Part shown: positions 32,501-41,975 of the stretch, piece by piece
Layout: each line of letters starts with the position of its first letter
How positions within the stretch are numbered: position 1 is the first letter of the stretch
NCBI RefSeq assembly: GCF_013343235.1
Contig: NZ_CP040094.1
Coordinates: forward strand, 5,203,001-5,267,000
DNA length: 64,000 bases
DNA from: Nostoc sp. TCL240-02
GTDB lineage: Bacteria > Cyanobacteriota > Cyanobacteriia > Cyanobacteriales > Nostocaceae
Reading direction: 5' to 3'
Made by a program: the position numbers and the translations under genes
The notes under the pieces: model-generated
What the model was told of the DNA's origin: nothing
The model's input: the letters and a program-made list of their open reading frames with translations, nothing else
Databases searched by the model: none

Positions 32501-34642
32501 ATGTCAGACTTTATATCAGAATTGTGGACTAACTTTTTTACATCAGGATCGTTTATTCCACATGGACATTGTTATCTATGGCAAACGAATTTAGTTTGGT
32601 TACATATATTATCTGACGCGTTCATTGCACTAGCTTATTATTCGATTCCAGCTACCCTATTTTACTTTGTTCGTAAGCGGCAGGATTTACCCTTTTATTG
32701 GATATTTTTGCTGTTTAGTGCATTTATTGTGGCTTGCGGTACCACTCATCTAATAGAGATTTGGACACTTTGGCATCCCACTTATTGGGTATCAGGGTTT
32801 GTCAAAGCAGTAACTGCCATTATATCTGTAATTACAGCAGTACAACTTGTATCTTTACTTCCACAAGCATTAGCACTTCCTAGTCCTGCTCAAATAGAAC
32901 AAGCAAATCAAGAACTTCAAATACAAATAGCCGAACGCTTACGGGTAGAAAAGGAACTGCGAAAATACCAGAATCATCTCGAAGAAATGGTTGCTGTTCG
33001 CACCAATGAAATTACCAAAACCAACGAGCAATTACAACAAGAAATTCTTGAACGCCAACGAATTTTAGAAGTTCTCCGACAAAGTGAAGAACGTTATCGT
33101 TATCTAGCTGAGGCAATTCCTCAACTTGTATGGACAACTAATGCTAACGGCGAATGTGATTTTTTTAATCAAAACTGGTGTGAATATACTGGGTTAACTT
33201 TAGAGCAATCCTTGGGTTCTGGTTGGTTAGCTGCATTGCATCCAGATGATATCCAAAATGCTGATGAAGTATGGTCTAATGCCGTAAAAAATAGCACTAC
33301 ATATAACAATGAATATCGCTTCAAACGGGCTTCTGATGGTTCCTATCGTTGGCAGCTAGCGCGAGGTTTACCACTCAAAGATGAGCAAGGTATTGTAGTT
33401 AAATGGTTTGGAACATGTACAGATATCCACGAACAAAAACAAATACTTGAAGAACGGGCGCACTTACTGGAATTAGAACAAATCGCACGAGCTAAAGCAG
33501 AAACAGCCAATCGAATTAAAGATGAATTTCTAGCCGTCCTATCTCATGAATTACGCACTCCACTAAACGCAATTCTTGGCTGGTCAAAATTATTGCAAAG
33601 TCGTAGGTTAGACCAAGCAAAGACATCGGAAGCACTAGCCACAATCGAGAGGAATGCAAATTTACAAGTTCAACTCATCGAAGACTTGCTGGATATCTCC
33701 AGAATTTTACAGGGCAAACTGACGCTGAATATTACGAAGATTAACCTAGAGTCTACCATATTGTCGGCACTAGAAACAATGCGTTTAGCGGCAGAAACAA
33801 AGTTAATTGAGGTAAGTACAGTATTTGAACCGGATGTGGGACAAGTTATGGGCGACTCGACTCGTTTGCAGCAAGTCGTCTGGAATCTCCTTTCTAACGC
33901 TCTCAAATTTACACCCAAGGGAGGAAAAATAGAAGTGCGATTAGAGCAAGCCGATGCTTATGCTCAAATTATAGTTAGCGATACAGGTAAGGGAATCAGC
34001 CCTGAGTTTTTGCCATTCGTCTTTGATTACTTCCGTCAAGCAGATAGCACCTCTACGAGAAATTTTGGTGGATTAGGATTGGGGTTAGCAATTGTGCGTA
34101 ATATCATCGAAATACATGGCGGTATAGTCAAAGCTAAGAGCGAGGGTGAGGGTAAAGGGGCAATATTTACTGTTAGTTTGCCGCTTCTGCCAGATGAAAG
34201 CCGAAGCCTGACGGATAGAGAAAACTGTGCTGTATTCTTAACTTCTAACTCCTTACCCCTCAGTGGCATCCGAGTTTTAGTTGTAGATGATGATACTGAT
34301 TCACGAGATTTTATTGCTTTTGTACTAGAGCAAGATGGGGCTTTTGTGATTGCGGTATCTTCCGCTTATGAAGCATTACAAACCCTAGCACTGGTAAAGC
34401 CAGATGTCTTAGTCAGCGATATTAGTATGCCTGAGATGGATGGCTATATGTTAATACATCAAGTGAGAACTTTGACACCAGAACAAGGTGGACAAATTCC
34501 AGCAATTGCCTTGACTGCCTTTGCTAGAAACGATGACCAGCAAGAAGCGCTAACAGCTGGGTTTCAAATGCATTTATCCAAACCTGTTAACCCAGAAGAA
34601 TTAATTGCAGTCATTACTCGAATTGTCGAAACAAAAGTGTAA
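32501..34642 (+). CDS. ethylene-receptor-like hybrid histidine kinase
   Basis: The 713 residues begin with three membrane helices like the ETR1 ethylene-binding domain; ACGTTHLIEIWT places Cys79 and His83 in the C-x3-H copper-ligand arrangement. Next come a coiled coil (about 130-195), a PAS domain (about 196-310), HisKA with LSHELRTPLNAILGWSKLL, HATPase with NLLSNALKFTPKGG and SDTGKGISPEF, and a C-terminal receiver with DISMPEMDGY as phosphoacceptor. It likely senses ethylene, or a related signal, at the membrane and phosphorelays internally. No cognate regulator is adjacent. Confidence 0.85.
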   Translation: MSDFISELWTNFFTSGSFIPHGHCYLWQTNLVWLHILSDAFIALAYYSIPATLFYFVRKRQDLPFYWIFLLFSAFIVACGTTHLIEIWTLWHPTYWVSGFVKAVTAIISVITAVQLVSLLPQALALPSPAQIEQANQELQIQIAERLRVEKELRKYQNHLEEMVAVRTNEITKTNEQLQQEILERQRILEVLRQSEERYRYLAEAIPQLVWTTNANGECDFFNQNWCEYTGLTLEQSLGSGWLAALHPDDIQNADEVWSNAVKNSTTYNNEYRFKRASDGSYRWQLARGLPLKDEQGIVVKWFGTCTDIHEQKQILEERAHLLELEQIARAKAETANRIKDEFLAVLSHELRTPLNAILGWSKLLQSRRLDQAKTSEALATIERNANLQVQLIEDLLDISRILQGKLTLNITKINLESTILSALETMRLAAETKLIEVSTVFEPDVGQVMGDSTRLQQVVWNLLSNALKFTPKGGKIEVRLEQADAYAQIIVSDTGKGISPEFLPFVFDYFRQADSTSTRNFGGLGLGLAIVRNIIEIHGGIVKAKSEGEGKGAIFTVSLPLLPDESRSLTDRENCAVFLTSNSLPLSGIRVLVVDDDTDSRDFIAFVLEQDGAFVIAVSSAYEALQTLALVKPDVLVSDISMPEMDGYMLIHQVRTLTPEQGGQIPAIALTAFARNDDQQEALTAGFQMHLSKPVNPEELIAVITRIVETKV

Positions 34643-34808
34643 ATAATTACTTAGTAAACAACTTTTTACTCGTAATAAAGCCTCATATTTTGTATGCAAA
34701 TGGACAATTAGATGAGAATCCACTTGTATCAAGTTAGGCTAATAACCTATAATTCCTGCTATAACTATGCCAAAGCTATACAAGTCGATATTATATATAA
34801 ACCAAGCA

Positions 34809-34900
34809 GTTGACATCCTCACCGACCACTAGGATGCGGTGATTCCAAAGATCACTTTTTGGGTTTCCTCTTTCCACGACTCGGCTTACATTGAGGAGTT
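34809..34900 (-). ncRNA. candidate omega-RNA (reRNA) 3' scaffold
   Basis: In the tnpB direction the end reads TCACCG, CATCC, a 7-base spacer, CGGTGA, GGATG, TCAAC. TCACCG pairs with CGGTGA, and CATCC in that loop pairs with GGATG beyond the stem, an H-type pseudoknot (34814-34842). This matches the TnpB guide RNA scaffold known from ISDra2, which ends at the element boundary so that flanking DNA (34808 downward) becomes the guide. The 5' extent is a guess. Confidence 0.55.
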
Positions 34901-36054
34901 TCCCCACCAATGCAGAGGTCGATGTCTCCAGAGGCGTTGAGCGTTCCCGTGTGCCCCACGGTACGTAGTCCAAGCTCAAGTATGTTCCGAGCGGCATTCC
35001 AGTCTCTATCCAACACAAACCCACAATGTTGACATTCATGAGTTCTTGTACTCAAAGACTTTTTGACAACTTCCCCACAGTTAGAGCAGTTCTGGCTAGT
35101 GTCGTAGGGTGGAACAGCAACAGTCACCACACCAAACACTTTGCCGAAATACTCCAACCAATCACGAAAAGCCGACCATGCCGCGTCAGTTATAGACTTG
35201 GACAACTTTCTATTTTTAACCATGTTCCGCACCATCAAATCCTCATAAGCAACCAAGTCGCTAGACTGGATAACGCATCTTGCCAGCTTCACGGCAAAAT
35301 CTTTATGCTGCCTACTTACTTTGAGGTGTTTACGAGCAAGTCTAGAAATAGACTTAGCTCTATTTTTAGAACCCTTTTTAGTCGAGGACATTCGGTGTTG
35401 CAACCGTTTCAAAGACTTCTCGCTTTTACGCAGGTGTCGGGGATTTTCAACTGCTTGACCACCCGAATCGGTGTAGAAATGGGAAAACCCAACATCCAAC
35501 CCAATGGTAATACCTGTTGGCTCTCGTTTTTCAACCCGCTCAACATCAAGGCAGAATTGAGCGTAGTACCCATCAGCACGACGAACAACCCGAACTCGCT
35601 TAATTTGATTCAACTGGTAGAAATGCAAATCACGGGTTCCCCACAACCGGAAACTCCCTGCTTTGAAACCATCGGTGAAAATAATAGTTTGCCTATCATC
35701 CGAAAGCTTATAGCCTGTAGTTTTGTATTCTACAGAACCATGTGTTTGATGCTTCTTAAAGCGTGGGAAACCCTTTTTAGCTACATTCTTCTTGCTATTG
35801 TCATAGAACCGAGTGATTGCCGACCAAGCCCGTTCAGCACTAGCTTGTCGTGTCATCGAGTTGAGGTTATTAGCAAAAGGGAAATCCTTAGCCAAAACAG
35901 CGCAATAAGCGCTCAACTCATACTTCCCAATTCCTTTGTTATCCATCCAGTAGCGAAGACAAGAATTACGGATAAAACGAGTAGTCCGAATTGCTTCATC
36001 AAGCTTTTCGTACTGCTCATTACTACCCTTAAGTTTTGCCTCAAATACAAGCAT
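34852..36054 (-). CDS. tnpB: TnpB RNA-guided nuclease
   Basis: The 400 residues have an intact RuvC catalytic set: Asp187 in GLDVGFSHF, Glu271 in LVAYEDLMVRNM and Asp351 in DRDWNAARNIL. A zinc ribbon (Cys323, Cys326, Cys341, Cys344) lies between the last two. The N-terminal OTF/helical region has RFIRNSCLRYWMDN. TnpB cuts DNA next to a TAM using the omega RNA and helps the element persist. Nothing looks truncated, so activity is plausible. No TnpA is nearby, so mobility would need a transposase in trans. Confidence 0.9.
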   Translation of the reverse strand: MLVFEAKLKGSNEQYEKLDEAIRTTRFIRNSCLRYWMDNKGIGKYELSAYCAVLAKDFPFANNLNSMTRQASAERAWSAITRFYDNSKKNVAKKGFPRFKKHQTHGSVEYKTTGYKLSDDRQTIIFTDGFKAGSFRLWGTRDLHFYQLNQIKRVRVVRRADGYYAQFCLDVERVEKREPTGITIGLDVGFSHFYTDSGGQAVENPRHLRKSEKSLKRLQHRMSSTKKGSKNRAKSISRLARKHLKVSRQHKDFAVKLARCVIQSSDLVAYEDLMVRNMVKNRKLSKSITDAAWSAFRDWLEYFGKVFGVVTVAVPPYDTSQNCSNCGEVVKKSLSTRTHECQHCGFVLDRDWNAARNILELGLRTVGHTGTLNASGDIDLCIGGETPQCKPSRGKRKPKK

Positions 36055-36166
36055 GGTTAAGCTGCTATACCTAGCGTAATTATACCATAGCTATGAGCAA
36101 TAATCATGAGGAAGCCGTCGTAGAACGACGGGGCTTTAGACCCATTTTTTTGGTAAGGTAATAAAA

Positions 36167-37396
36167 ATGCTGAAAAACAAGAATGTACTAGTAGCAGCTA
36201 TTATCTGCTTGTGTTTGAGTAATGACACTACTGCTTTTGGTAAAGATGTTGGCGTTGTTTTATCAAAAATTCCAGACTCAAATCGAGCAGCACTTCCTGG
36301 CAACAAAAACGCAGTTGCTAAGTTTGAGCAAGGAAGCAATTTATACAAACAAGGAGATTTCAAAGGAGCAGAGGCGGCTTTTCGCAAAGCCATTGAACTT
36401 GAACCCAACTTTGTGCAAGCTTATATTGCTTTGGCAAATACTCTCGACGATCAAGGCAAACCCCAAGAAGCGATCGCACATTACAAAAAAGCCATCAGCC
36501 TCGATCCTCATGACTCTGGAGCCTACTTTAATTTGGGTTTGACTTTAGCAAGGCTCAATCAGTTAGAAGCTGCGATCGCCCAATATAAAAAAGCCCTCAG
36601 TCTTGAACCCAACTATGCAGACGCTCACTATAACTTAGGAAATGCTCTCTACGCTCAAGGAAAGCTAACCGAAGCAGTCACCGAATATACAGCAGCTATT
36701 CGCCTCAAACCCAGTTATGCCCCAACTTACACGCGTCTGGGAAATGCTCTGTACGATCAGGGTGAGTTAGCAGAGGCAGTGACTCAGTACAAAAAATCCA
36801 TTAGCTTCGATCCTAAGTATGCAGACGCTCACTATTACTTAGGAAATGCTTTGTATGCTCAAGGAAAGTCAGCAGAAGCGATCGCCGAATATACAGCAGC
36901 CATTCGCCTCTCTCCAAAAAATCCCGCAGGTTATAACGCTTTGGGAAATACTCTCTACGCTCAAGGCAAACTAGAAGAAGCGATCGCCCAATACAAACAA
37001 GCCCTCAGCCTTGAACCCAACTATGCAGACGCTCACTATAACTTAGCAAGCGCTTTTTACGCTCAAGGCAAGCTAACTGAAGCGATCGCAGACTATACCG
37101 AAGCGATTCGCATCGATCCAAAACACGCACAAGCCTACACAGGTTTGGCAAATGCGATGGACGATCAAGGTAAACCCCAAGAAGCGATCGCACATTACAA
37201 AAAAGCCATTAGCCTTGTACCCAACGATGCCTTCACTTACTATAATTTGGGCATCACTTTAGGAAGAGAACAACAGCTAGAAGAAGCGATCGTTAATCTC
37301 AAAAAAGCCAAAGAGTTATTCCAAGCTGAAGACAACAAGGAAATGGTTGAGCAAGTCGATCAGCTAATCCAAAAAATTAATATCCGAACGAATTGA
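36167..37396 (+). CDS. exported TPR-repeat protein
   Basis: The 409 residues have a signal-like N-terminus (NVLVAAIICLCLSNDTTAFG) and about ten TPR units of 34 residues from about residue 45 to the end. Most follow LGNALYAQGKLxEAIxxYxxAI, and neighbouring units are similar enough in DNA to imply internal expansion. It is likely a periplasmic or thylakoid-lumen scaffold. The TnpB element ends about 15 bases before the ATG, so the native promoter and leader may have been displaced. Confidence 0.75.
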   Translation: MLKNKNVLVAAIICLCLSNDTTAFGKDVGVVLSKIPDSNRAALPGNKNAVAKFEQGSNLYKQGDFKGAEAAFRKAIELEPNFVQAYIALANTLDDQGKPQEAIAHYKKAISLDPHDSGAYFNLGLTLARLNQLEAAIAQYKKALSLEPNYADAHYNLGNALYAQGKLTEAVTEYTAAIRLKPSYAPTYTRLGNALYDQGELAEAVTQYKKSISFDPKYADAHYYLGNALYAQGKSAEAIAEYTAAIRLSPKNPAGYNALGNTLYAQGKLEEAIAQYKQALSLEPNYADAHYNLASAFYAQGKLTEAIADYTEAIRIDPKHAQAYTGLANAMDDQGKPQEAIAHYKKAISLVPNDAFTYYNLGITLGREQQLEEAIVNLKKAKELFQAEDNKEMVEQVDQLIQKINIRTN

Positions 37397-37472
37397 ATTA
37401 AGGGCATTGGGGATTGGGAATGGGGCATTGGACATTGGGCATTGGGAAGTAATAACAAATGACAAATGAAAA

Positions 37473-39062
37473 ATGACCAAGATTGAAGAAAAGGGCAAAG
37501 TCTATCTTGTAGGTGCTGGGCCTGGAGATGTGGCATACCTGACGGTAAAAGCTTACAATCTCTTAGCTGCTGCTCAGGTTTTAGTCTACGATGCCCTGGT
37601 AGATGCTCAATTATTGCAGTGTGTAACACCTGATTGTTTGAAGTTAGATGTCGGTAAACGCGGTGGTAAACCTAGTACAACTCAAGGTGAGATTAACAAG
37701 TTACTAATAAAGCATTGCCAGCAAGGAAAACAAGTTGTAAGGCTCAAATCAGGTGATCCGTTGATTTTTGGGCGTTGCACTTCTGAAATTGAAGCTTTGA
37801 AAGCATCTGGTTGTGATTTTGAACTGATACCAGGAATTTCTTCAGCCCTTGCAGCACCATTGTTTGCAGGAATTCCCCTGACAGATCCGGTGTTAAGTCG
37901 TTGTTTTGCAGTGCTTACAGCACATGAACCAGAGGTTTTAGACTGGGAGGCACTCTCACGCTTAGAGACACTGGTAATTTTGATGGGAGGGCAACATCTG
38001 CCAAAGATTGTACATCAATTGGTGCAACACGGGCGATCGCACTTAACACCCATTGCAATCATCCGTTGGGCAGGAACTCCTCGTCAAAAAATTTGGACAG
38101 CGCAACTGGGCAATATTTTGGAACAAACCACCGGATTATCACTTTCTCCGGCGGTAATTGTTGTTGGCGAAGTTGTTGGGCTACATAAGTACTTACAACC
38201 TGAGAAAATAGATTATCAGGATTCGACTACAGCCCAAACTCCAATGTTAAACAATCTCTCCTCCTTTCCCGAACCCCTCATTGGTAAAACAATCTTGGTG
38301 ACACGTTCAGTTGGACAGTCGAGTACATTTAGCGATCGCCTCATCACATTAGGTGCAACAGTCATCGAAATGCCTACCTTAGAAATTGGCCCGCCCTCCA
38401 GTTGGCAAGCTTTGGATGATGCGATCACTCATTTATCTCAGTTCGACTGGTTAATTCTCACTTCTAGCAATGGCATAGATTACTTTTTTGAAAGGTTAAT
38501 CGCCCAAGCTAAAGATACCCGTGCCTTAGCAGGTGTAAAAATTGCCGTCGTTGGCGAGAAAACAGCCAATAGTCTCAAACAATATTCTCTCCAAGCAGAT
38601 TTTATTCCCCCCAACTTTGTTGCCGATTCTTTAATAGAAAATTTTCCAGAGAAACTGGATGGTAAAAAGGTTTTATTCCCCAGAGTTGAAAGTGGCGGCA
38701 GAGAAGTTTTAGTTAAGGAATTAACTCTCAAAGGAGCAAAAGTAATCGAAGTTGCTGCATATCAATCTTGTTGTCCTAGTGATATTCCACCTGCGGCAGA
38801 ATTAGCCCTCAAAAACCGCAAGATAGATATAATTACCTTTGCCAGTTCTAAAACTGTACAATTTTTCGACCAGCTAACTGAGAAGATATTGCCCGAAAAC
38901 TCTAATGTTAGTCAACTCTTAGAGAGCGTTTGTATTGCCTCTATCGGCCCTCAAACCTCTAAAACTTGTCATGCTTTATTCGGGCGTGTGGATGTAGAAG
39001 CCCAAGAATATACTTTAGATGGTTTAACCCAAGCACTAATAACATGGGCAACAAATTCTTAA
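37473..39062 (+). CDS. cobA-hemD: SUMT-HemD fusion (uroporphyrinogen methyltransferase/synthase)
   Basis: The 529 residues contain two enzymes. Residues 1-245 are SUMT-like (VYLVGAGPGDVAYLTVKA, VVRLKSGDPLIFGRC, LIPGISSALAAPLFAG), and about 265-525 form uroporphyrinogen-III synthase (KTILVTRSVGQSSTFSDRL, WLILTSSNGIDYFFERL, DIITFASSKTVQFF). The SUMT half is variant: FGRCTSE replaces FGRGGEE. The HemD half closes the tetrapyrrole ring needed for chlorophyll, heme and bilins. A direct-repeat-rich spacer (GGGCATTGGG) separates it from the TPR gene; coaE follows 13 bases later. Confidence 0.85.
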   Translation: MTKIEEKGKVYLVGAGPGDVAYLTVKAYNLLAAAQVLVYDALVDAQLLQCVTPDCLKLDVGKRGGKPSTTQGEINKLLIKHCQQGKQVVRLKSGDPLIFGRCTSEIEALKASGCDFELIPGISSALAAPLFAGIPLTDPVLSRCFAVLTAHEPEVLDWEALSRLETLVILMGGQHLPKIVHQLVQHGRSHLTPIAIIRWAGTPRQKIWTAQLGNILEQTTGLSLSPAVIVVGEVVGLHKYLQPEKIDYQDSTTAQTPMLNNLSSFPEPLIGKTILVTRSVGQSSTFSDRLITLGATVIEMPTLEIGPPSSWQALDDAITHLSQFDWLILTSSNGIDYFFERLIAQAKDTRALAGVKIAVVGEKTANSLKQYSLQADFIPPNFVADSLIENFPEKLDGKKVLFPRVESGGREVLVKELTLKGAKVIEVAAYQSCCPSDIPPAAELALKNRKIDIITFASSKTVQFFDQLTEKILPENSNVSQLLESVCIASIGPQTSKTCHALFGRVDVEAQEYTLDGLTQALITWATNS

Positions 39063-39075
39063 TATCAAATGACCA

Positions 39076-39672
39076 ATGACAAAACGTATAATCGGCTTAA
39101 CCGGAGGTATTGCCACAGGCAAAACCACTGTCACCAATTATTTAGCTAGCGCTTATAACCTGCCGATTCTGGATGCAGATATTTATGCGAGAGAGGCAGT
39201 ATCTATAGGTTCGCCTATTCTTAGTGCGATCGCCGGGCGTTACGGCGAACAAATTTTATTAGCAGATGGCAGCCTCAACCGCCAAAAGCTAGGCGAAATT
39301 ATCTTTAATTGTCAAGATGAACGCAACTGGATAAATAATTTGATTCATCCTGATGTGCGCGATCGCTTCCTCAAAGCAATTGCCCAATCTTCCTTACAAA
39401 CACTGGTTTTAGTAGTGCCTCTATTATTTGAAGCGGGTATGACTGATTTTGTTACAGAAATTTGGGTAGTGTGTTGTTCTCAAGAGCAACAACTACAAAG
39501 ATTGATACAACGAAATCATTTAAATAGAGAACAGGCACAAGTCAGGATCAACAGCCAATTAGCTATCGAAGAAAAAGTGGCTCGTGCAGATATAATTTTA
39601 GATAACTCTTCCACCCTAGAAAGACTACTGAAGCAGATAGATGCCGCTCTAAAAACTACAAGTAGGGACTAG
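39076..39672 (+). CDS. coaE: dephospho-CoA kinase
   Basis: The 198 residues have the P-loop GLTGGIATGKTTV at 7-19, the LDADIYAREAV substrate segment, NLIHPDVRDRF and the LVVPLLFEAGM lid region. It phosphorylates dephospho-CoA, the last step of coenzyme A synthesis. It lies 13 bases after the SUMT-HemD gene, so they are probably co-transcribed. Confidence 0.93.
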   Translation: MTKRIIGLTGGIATGKTTVTNYLASAYNLPILDADIYAREAVSIGSPILSAIAGRYGEQILLADGSLNRQKLGEIIFNCQDERNWINNLIHPDVRDRFLKAIAQSSLQTLVLVVPLLFEAGMTDFVTEIWVVCCSQEQQLQRLIQRNHLNREQAQVRINSQLAIEEKVARADIILDNSSTLERLLKQIDAALKTTSRD

Positions 39673-40165
39673 AAGCTATCTATATTAAAAAATATACATA
39701 GATTGCATTCTCAAGACATAAAATCTTTATCATTTTAGATGATCTAGTCCAGTAAAAAATATTATATCTGACCAGCCCTATATAATAATTCGGTGATTTT
39801 ACAGTTGAATCTGCGGTTGATGATACTGTAAATTTAAATGATTGTTGATAAAAAGATATCTGAAGTAAAATTAAAGATTAATAATTAAGAATTAAGAAAA
39901 ATTAATTGCAAATTATTAATCTCATTTTAAAATTAATTTTAAGTATCTTATCGACGACCTGCTTGTAATTTAATTTTGCTAGTTATTCTGTGCAGGCACT
40001 TAATTGGACATTGGGTTATAAATTTCTTTACTAATTGTCAATGTGGTTAATTTCTAACTAGATTGTCCACCTGTTCGATTCTGGATTGGTGATTTAAAAA
40101 TGATTGAGATTCACCTAGAGTCCAAAACTCTTCTTTATAGATTTATTCTTTGGGAGAACTCATTT
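39673..40165. other. AT-rich intergenic region
   Basis: No gene is seen apart from the first codons of a longer, unlikely start of the next gene. It contains AT-rich direct repeats (AATTAAGA, TTAATTTTAA) and no obvious terminator. Confidence 0.4.
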
Positions 40166-40492
40166 ATGTCTTTGATCAGGACAGGTATGAACTTAAGTTT
40201 TAGTTTTTTAAGCAAGTTAGCTCTAGTGAGCTTTCCAGTAAGTGAATTAAAGAAGAAAAATAAAATACACGATTATAGCCAACTAGCCTGGGGAACTGAC
40301 TACGTATTTGAGCGCCTCAACCAAGGAATGATCGGATATCTGACTGGAGTAGGGAAAGGCGTTAAACCCTGCGATCGCATTATTTTACGAGAAGGTTGTG
40401 AATCTTATCAATATCAAGTAGAAGAAGTTGATTATTATTCCGATCCATCTGATATGTGGATAGCTTTGCTTAAGCAAGTACCGATTGACTAA
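40166..40492 (+). CDS. cyanobacterial hypothetical protein
   Basis: The start chosen is ATG 40166, with GGGAG seven bases upstream; a frame from 40100 has no such site. The 108 residues have a short hydrophobic N-terminus, then WGTDYVFERLNQGMIGYLTG, KPCDRIILREGCESYQYQVE and DMWIALLKQV, a compact beta-rich domain. The domain is not recognised. Confidence 0.6.
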   Translation: MSLIRTGMNLSFSFLSKLALVSFPVSELKKKNKIHDYSQLAWGTDYVFERLNQGMIGYLTGVGKGVKPCDRIILREGCESYQYQVEEVDYYSDPSDMWIALLKQVPID

Positions 40493-40571
40493 ATATTAAA
40501 GTCAACCAGTTACTTCAATTCTATCTGTGAAGATTCCCTCTCTTGCTAAACGAATAAGAGAAAGGATATAT

Positions 40572-41975
40572 CTATTTTAAATCGATCAAAAAATGAGCTA
40601 TTAAAGTATTTCTTTCGTAGGATAGCAAGTAAAGATGCAGAATATTTGGGTTATCTTTATCAAGGTGCATCACTGAACCATCAACTGCTAAATGGTGATG
40701 ATCTATCCACCGATCCTGCGAATCTAGTAAAAAACTAAAGTATGGGCTAACATCTGGATGATTTTTCGTTAATTCATCGTAGCTTTGATAAAAGGGAGGT
40801 ATCCCAATCCCCATAGGCATATATAAACCTTTAGGATACTCTTCTATAGGCAATTGAGGAAGCTTTTTAAGATTAATGCCACTGATGAGTAATCTATTTT
40901 GCTCACTAGTCTTAATATCTGTGAATACTAACTCAATCTCTTGTAAATCTTGTTCAATGCCAATAGGCTTAATGTTCCTTAAAATAGTTTTATCAAATTT
41001 GCCTATTCTCCAGTATTGATTTCCCCAAGGCTTATTTTGATCGTAAAATCCTGGTGCTCGAAAACTGGCAAATTTAATTTCATTTTTAGCATCGTAAAAA
41101 TCTCTCCATTTTGTAATATTTTTCGCTAGTGTAGTTCTAACTTTTCTACTCTGCTCTCCCGACACAATTATCCTTTCATCAAGGGGGAATTGAGTAGCAA
41201 CTTCTTTTTGCTCGAGTACGTTTCTCAGAAGATTACTCTTGACTATTGTCCCACTTGGATCTTGCCAGTGTTCTAGTTTCCACCAATGCTTCCAATAAGA
41301 AATATTATTAATTTTTTCAAAAATATTTTTGTAATGTCCCATCGGGAAGGTAAACCAACTTTGATAATAAAGGGATTTATTACCATCCTCTTTAGTGAAA
41401 AGTAAAATTTCCCAAAATCCTGCATTTAAGCAATTATTAGCCAAAGCCACTTCTACCAGATTTTGCTTTTCAAAACCGTCTCCGCCGCTAATTTCTATAA
41501 TTGGTGAGTTAGCAGGAAAACTAACCTGTTGTCTGTTCCACTCCCGGTCTGTAAAAGCGATTATTTCTAAAGCTTGATCTTTTTTAACCCATTCTGGCGC
41601 TTTAGGAACTAATAGCTCTAAATCAACATTTTTTATAATGATTTGCGCCGTTTTGTTGTCTGTTGGCTCAATCACAAAATCGAAATGTGTATCATCTCTC
41701 TTAATAATTGTTAATTTTCTCTGAGAATATCTTTGAAAATTTTTACCCAAGGGTGCAGGATTGACTGGATAATCAACATTAGATAATTCTTGTAGGTTTA
41801 CACTCATCTTATTATCAAATTTATATCTGGATTTAAACCAGAAGCCAGCCAATCCCAGCAAACCAAGACATAGAATAAGGGTGCTAAATAAAATCTGTTT
41901 ATTCGTGACTCTAAAATTAAGCTTGCCAAATCTGAAAACGCCTGCATTCTTTTCCTTTGCAGAAGTGTTTTTCAT
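40572..41975 (-). CDS. membrane-anchored hypothetical protein
   Basis: The 467 residues begin with a basic cytoplasmic stretch and one membrane helix at about 28-46 (QILFSTLILCLGLLGLAGFW). A large extracytoplasmic domain rich in Trp, Tyr and Asp follows. The C-terminus has DRWIDHHHLAVDGSVMHLDK and LSYERNTLIAHFLIDL. No family is recognised. It is monocistronic. Confidence 0.65.
   Translation of the reverse strand: MKNTSAKEKNAGVFRFGKLNFRVTNKQILFSTLILCLGLLGLAGFWFKSRYKFDNKMSVNLQELSNVDYPVNPAPLGKNFQRYSQRKLTIIKRDDTHFDFVIEPTDNKTAQIIIKNVDLELLVPKAPEWVKKDQALEIIAFTDREWNRQQVSFPANSPIIEISGGDGFEKQNLVEVALANNCLNAGFWEILLFTKEDGNKSLYYQSWFTFPMGHYKNIFEKINNISYWKHWWKLEHWQDPSGTIVKSNLLRNVLEQKEVATQFPLDERIIVSGEQSRKVRTTLAKNITKWRDFYDAKNEIKFASFRAPGFYDQNKPWGNQYWRIGKFDKTILRNIKPIGIEQDLQEIELVFTDIKTSEQNRLLISGINLKKLPQLPIEEYPKGLYMPMGIGIPPFYQSYDELTKNHPDVSPYFSFLLDSQDRWIDHHHLAVDGSVMHLDKDNPNILHLYLLSYERNTLIAHFLIDLK

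Larger units (their letters stand above)
34809..36152 (-). mobile_element. TnpB-only IS605-family (IS1341-type) element
   Basis: The element carries tnpB without tnpA. The right end (tnpB 3' side) is GTTGACATCCTCACCG at 34809-34824 on the plus strand. The left end is the hairpin CCGTCGT-AGA-ACGACGG near 36115-36131 followed by a GGGCTTTAGACCCA segment to about 36152. Both ends are also present in a 148-bp relative at 56422-56569. Exact boundaries are estimated, since IS605 elements make no target duplication. The left end lies about 15 bases before the TPR gene. Confidence 0.75.

Noticed and set aside
35026..36060. 344-codon plus-strand frame opposite tnpB
   Set aside because: It is the complement of a well-supported TnpB gene and has no recognisable domain.
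36167..37396. TPR gene considered as cargo of the TnpB element
   Set aside because: It lies outside the left-end hairpin and GGGCTTTAGACCC segment that define the boundary.
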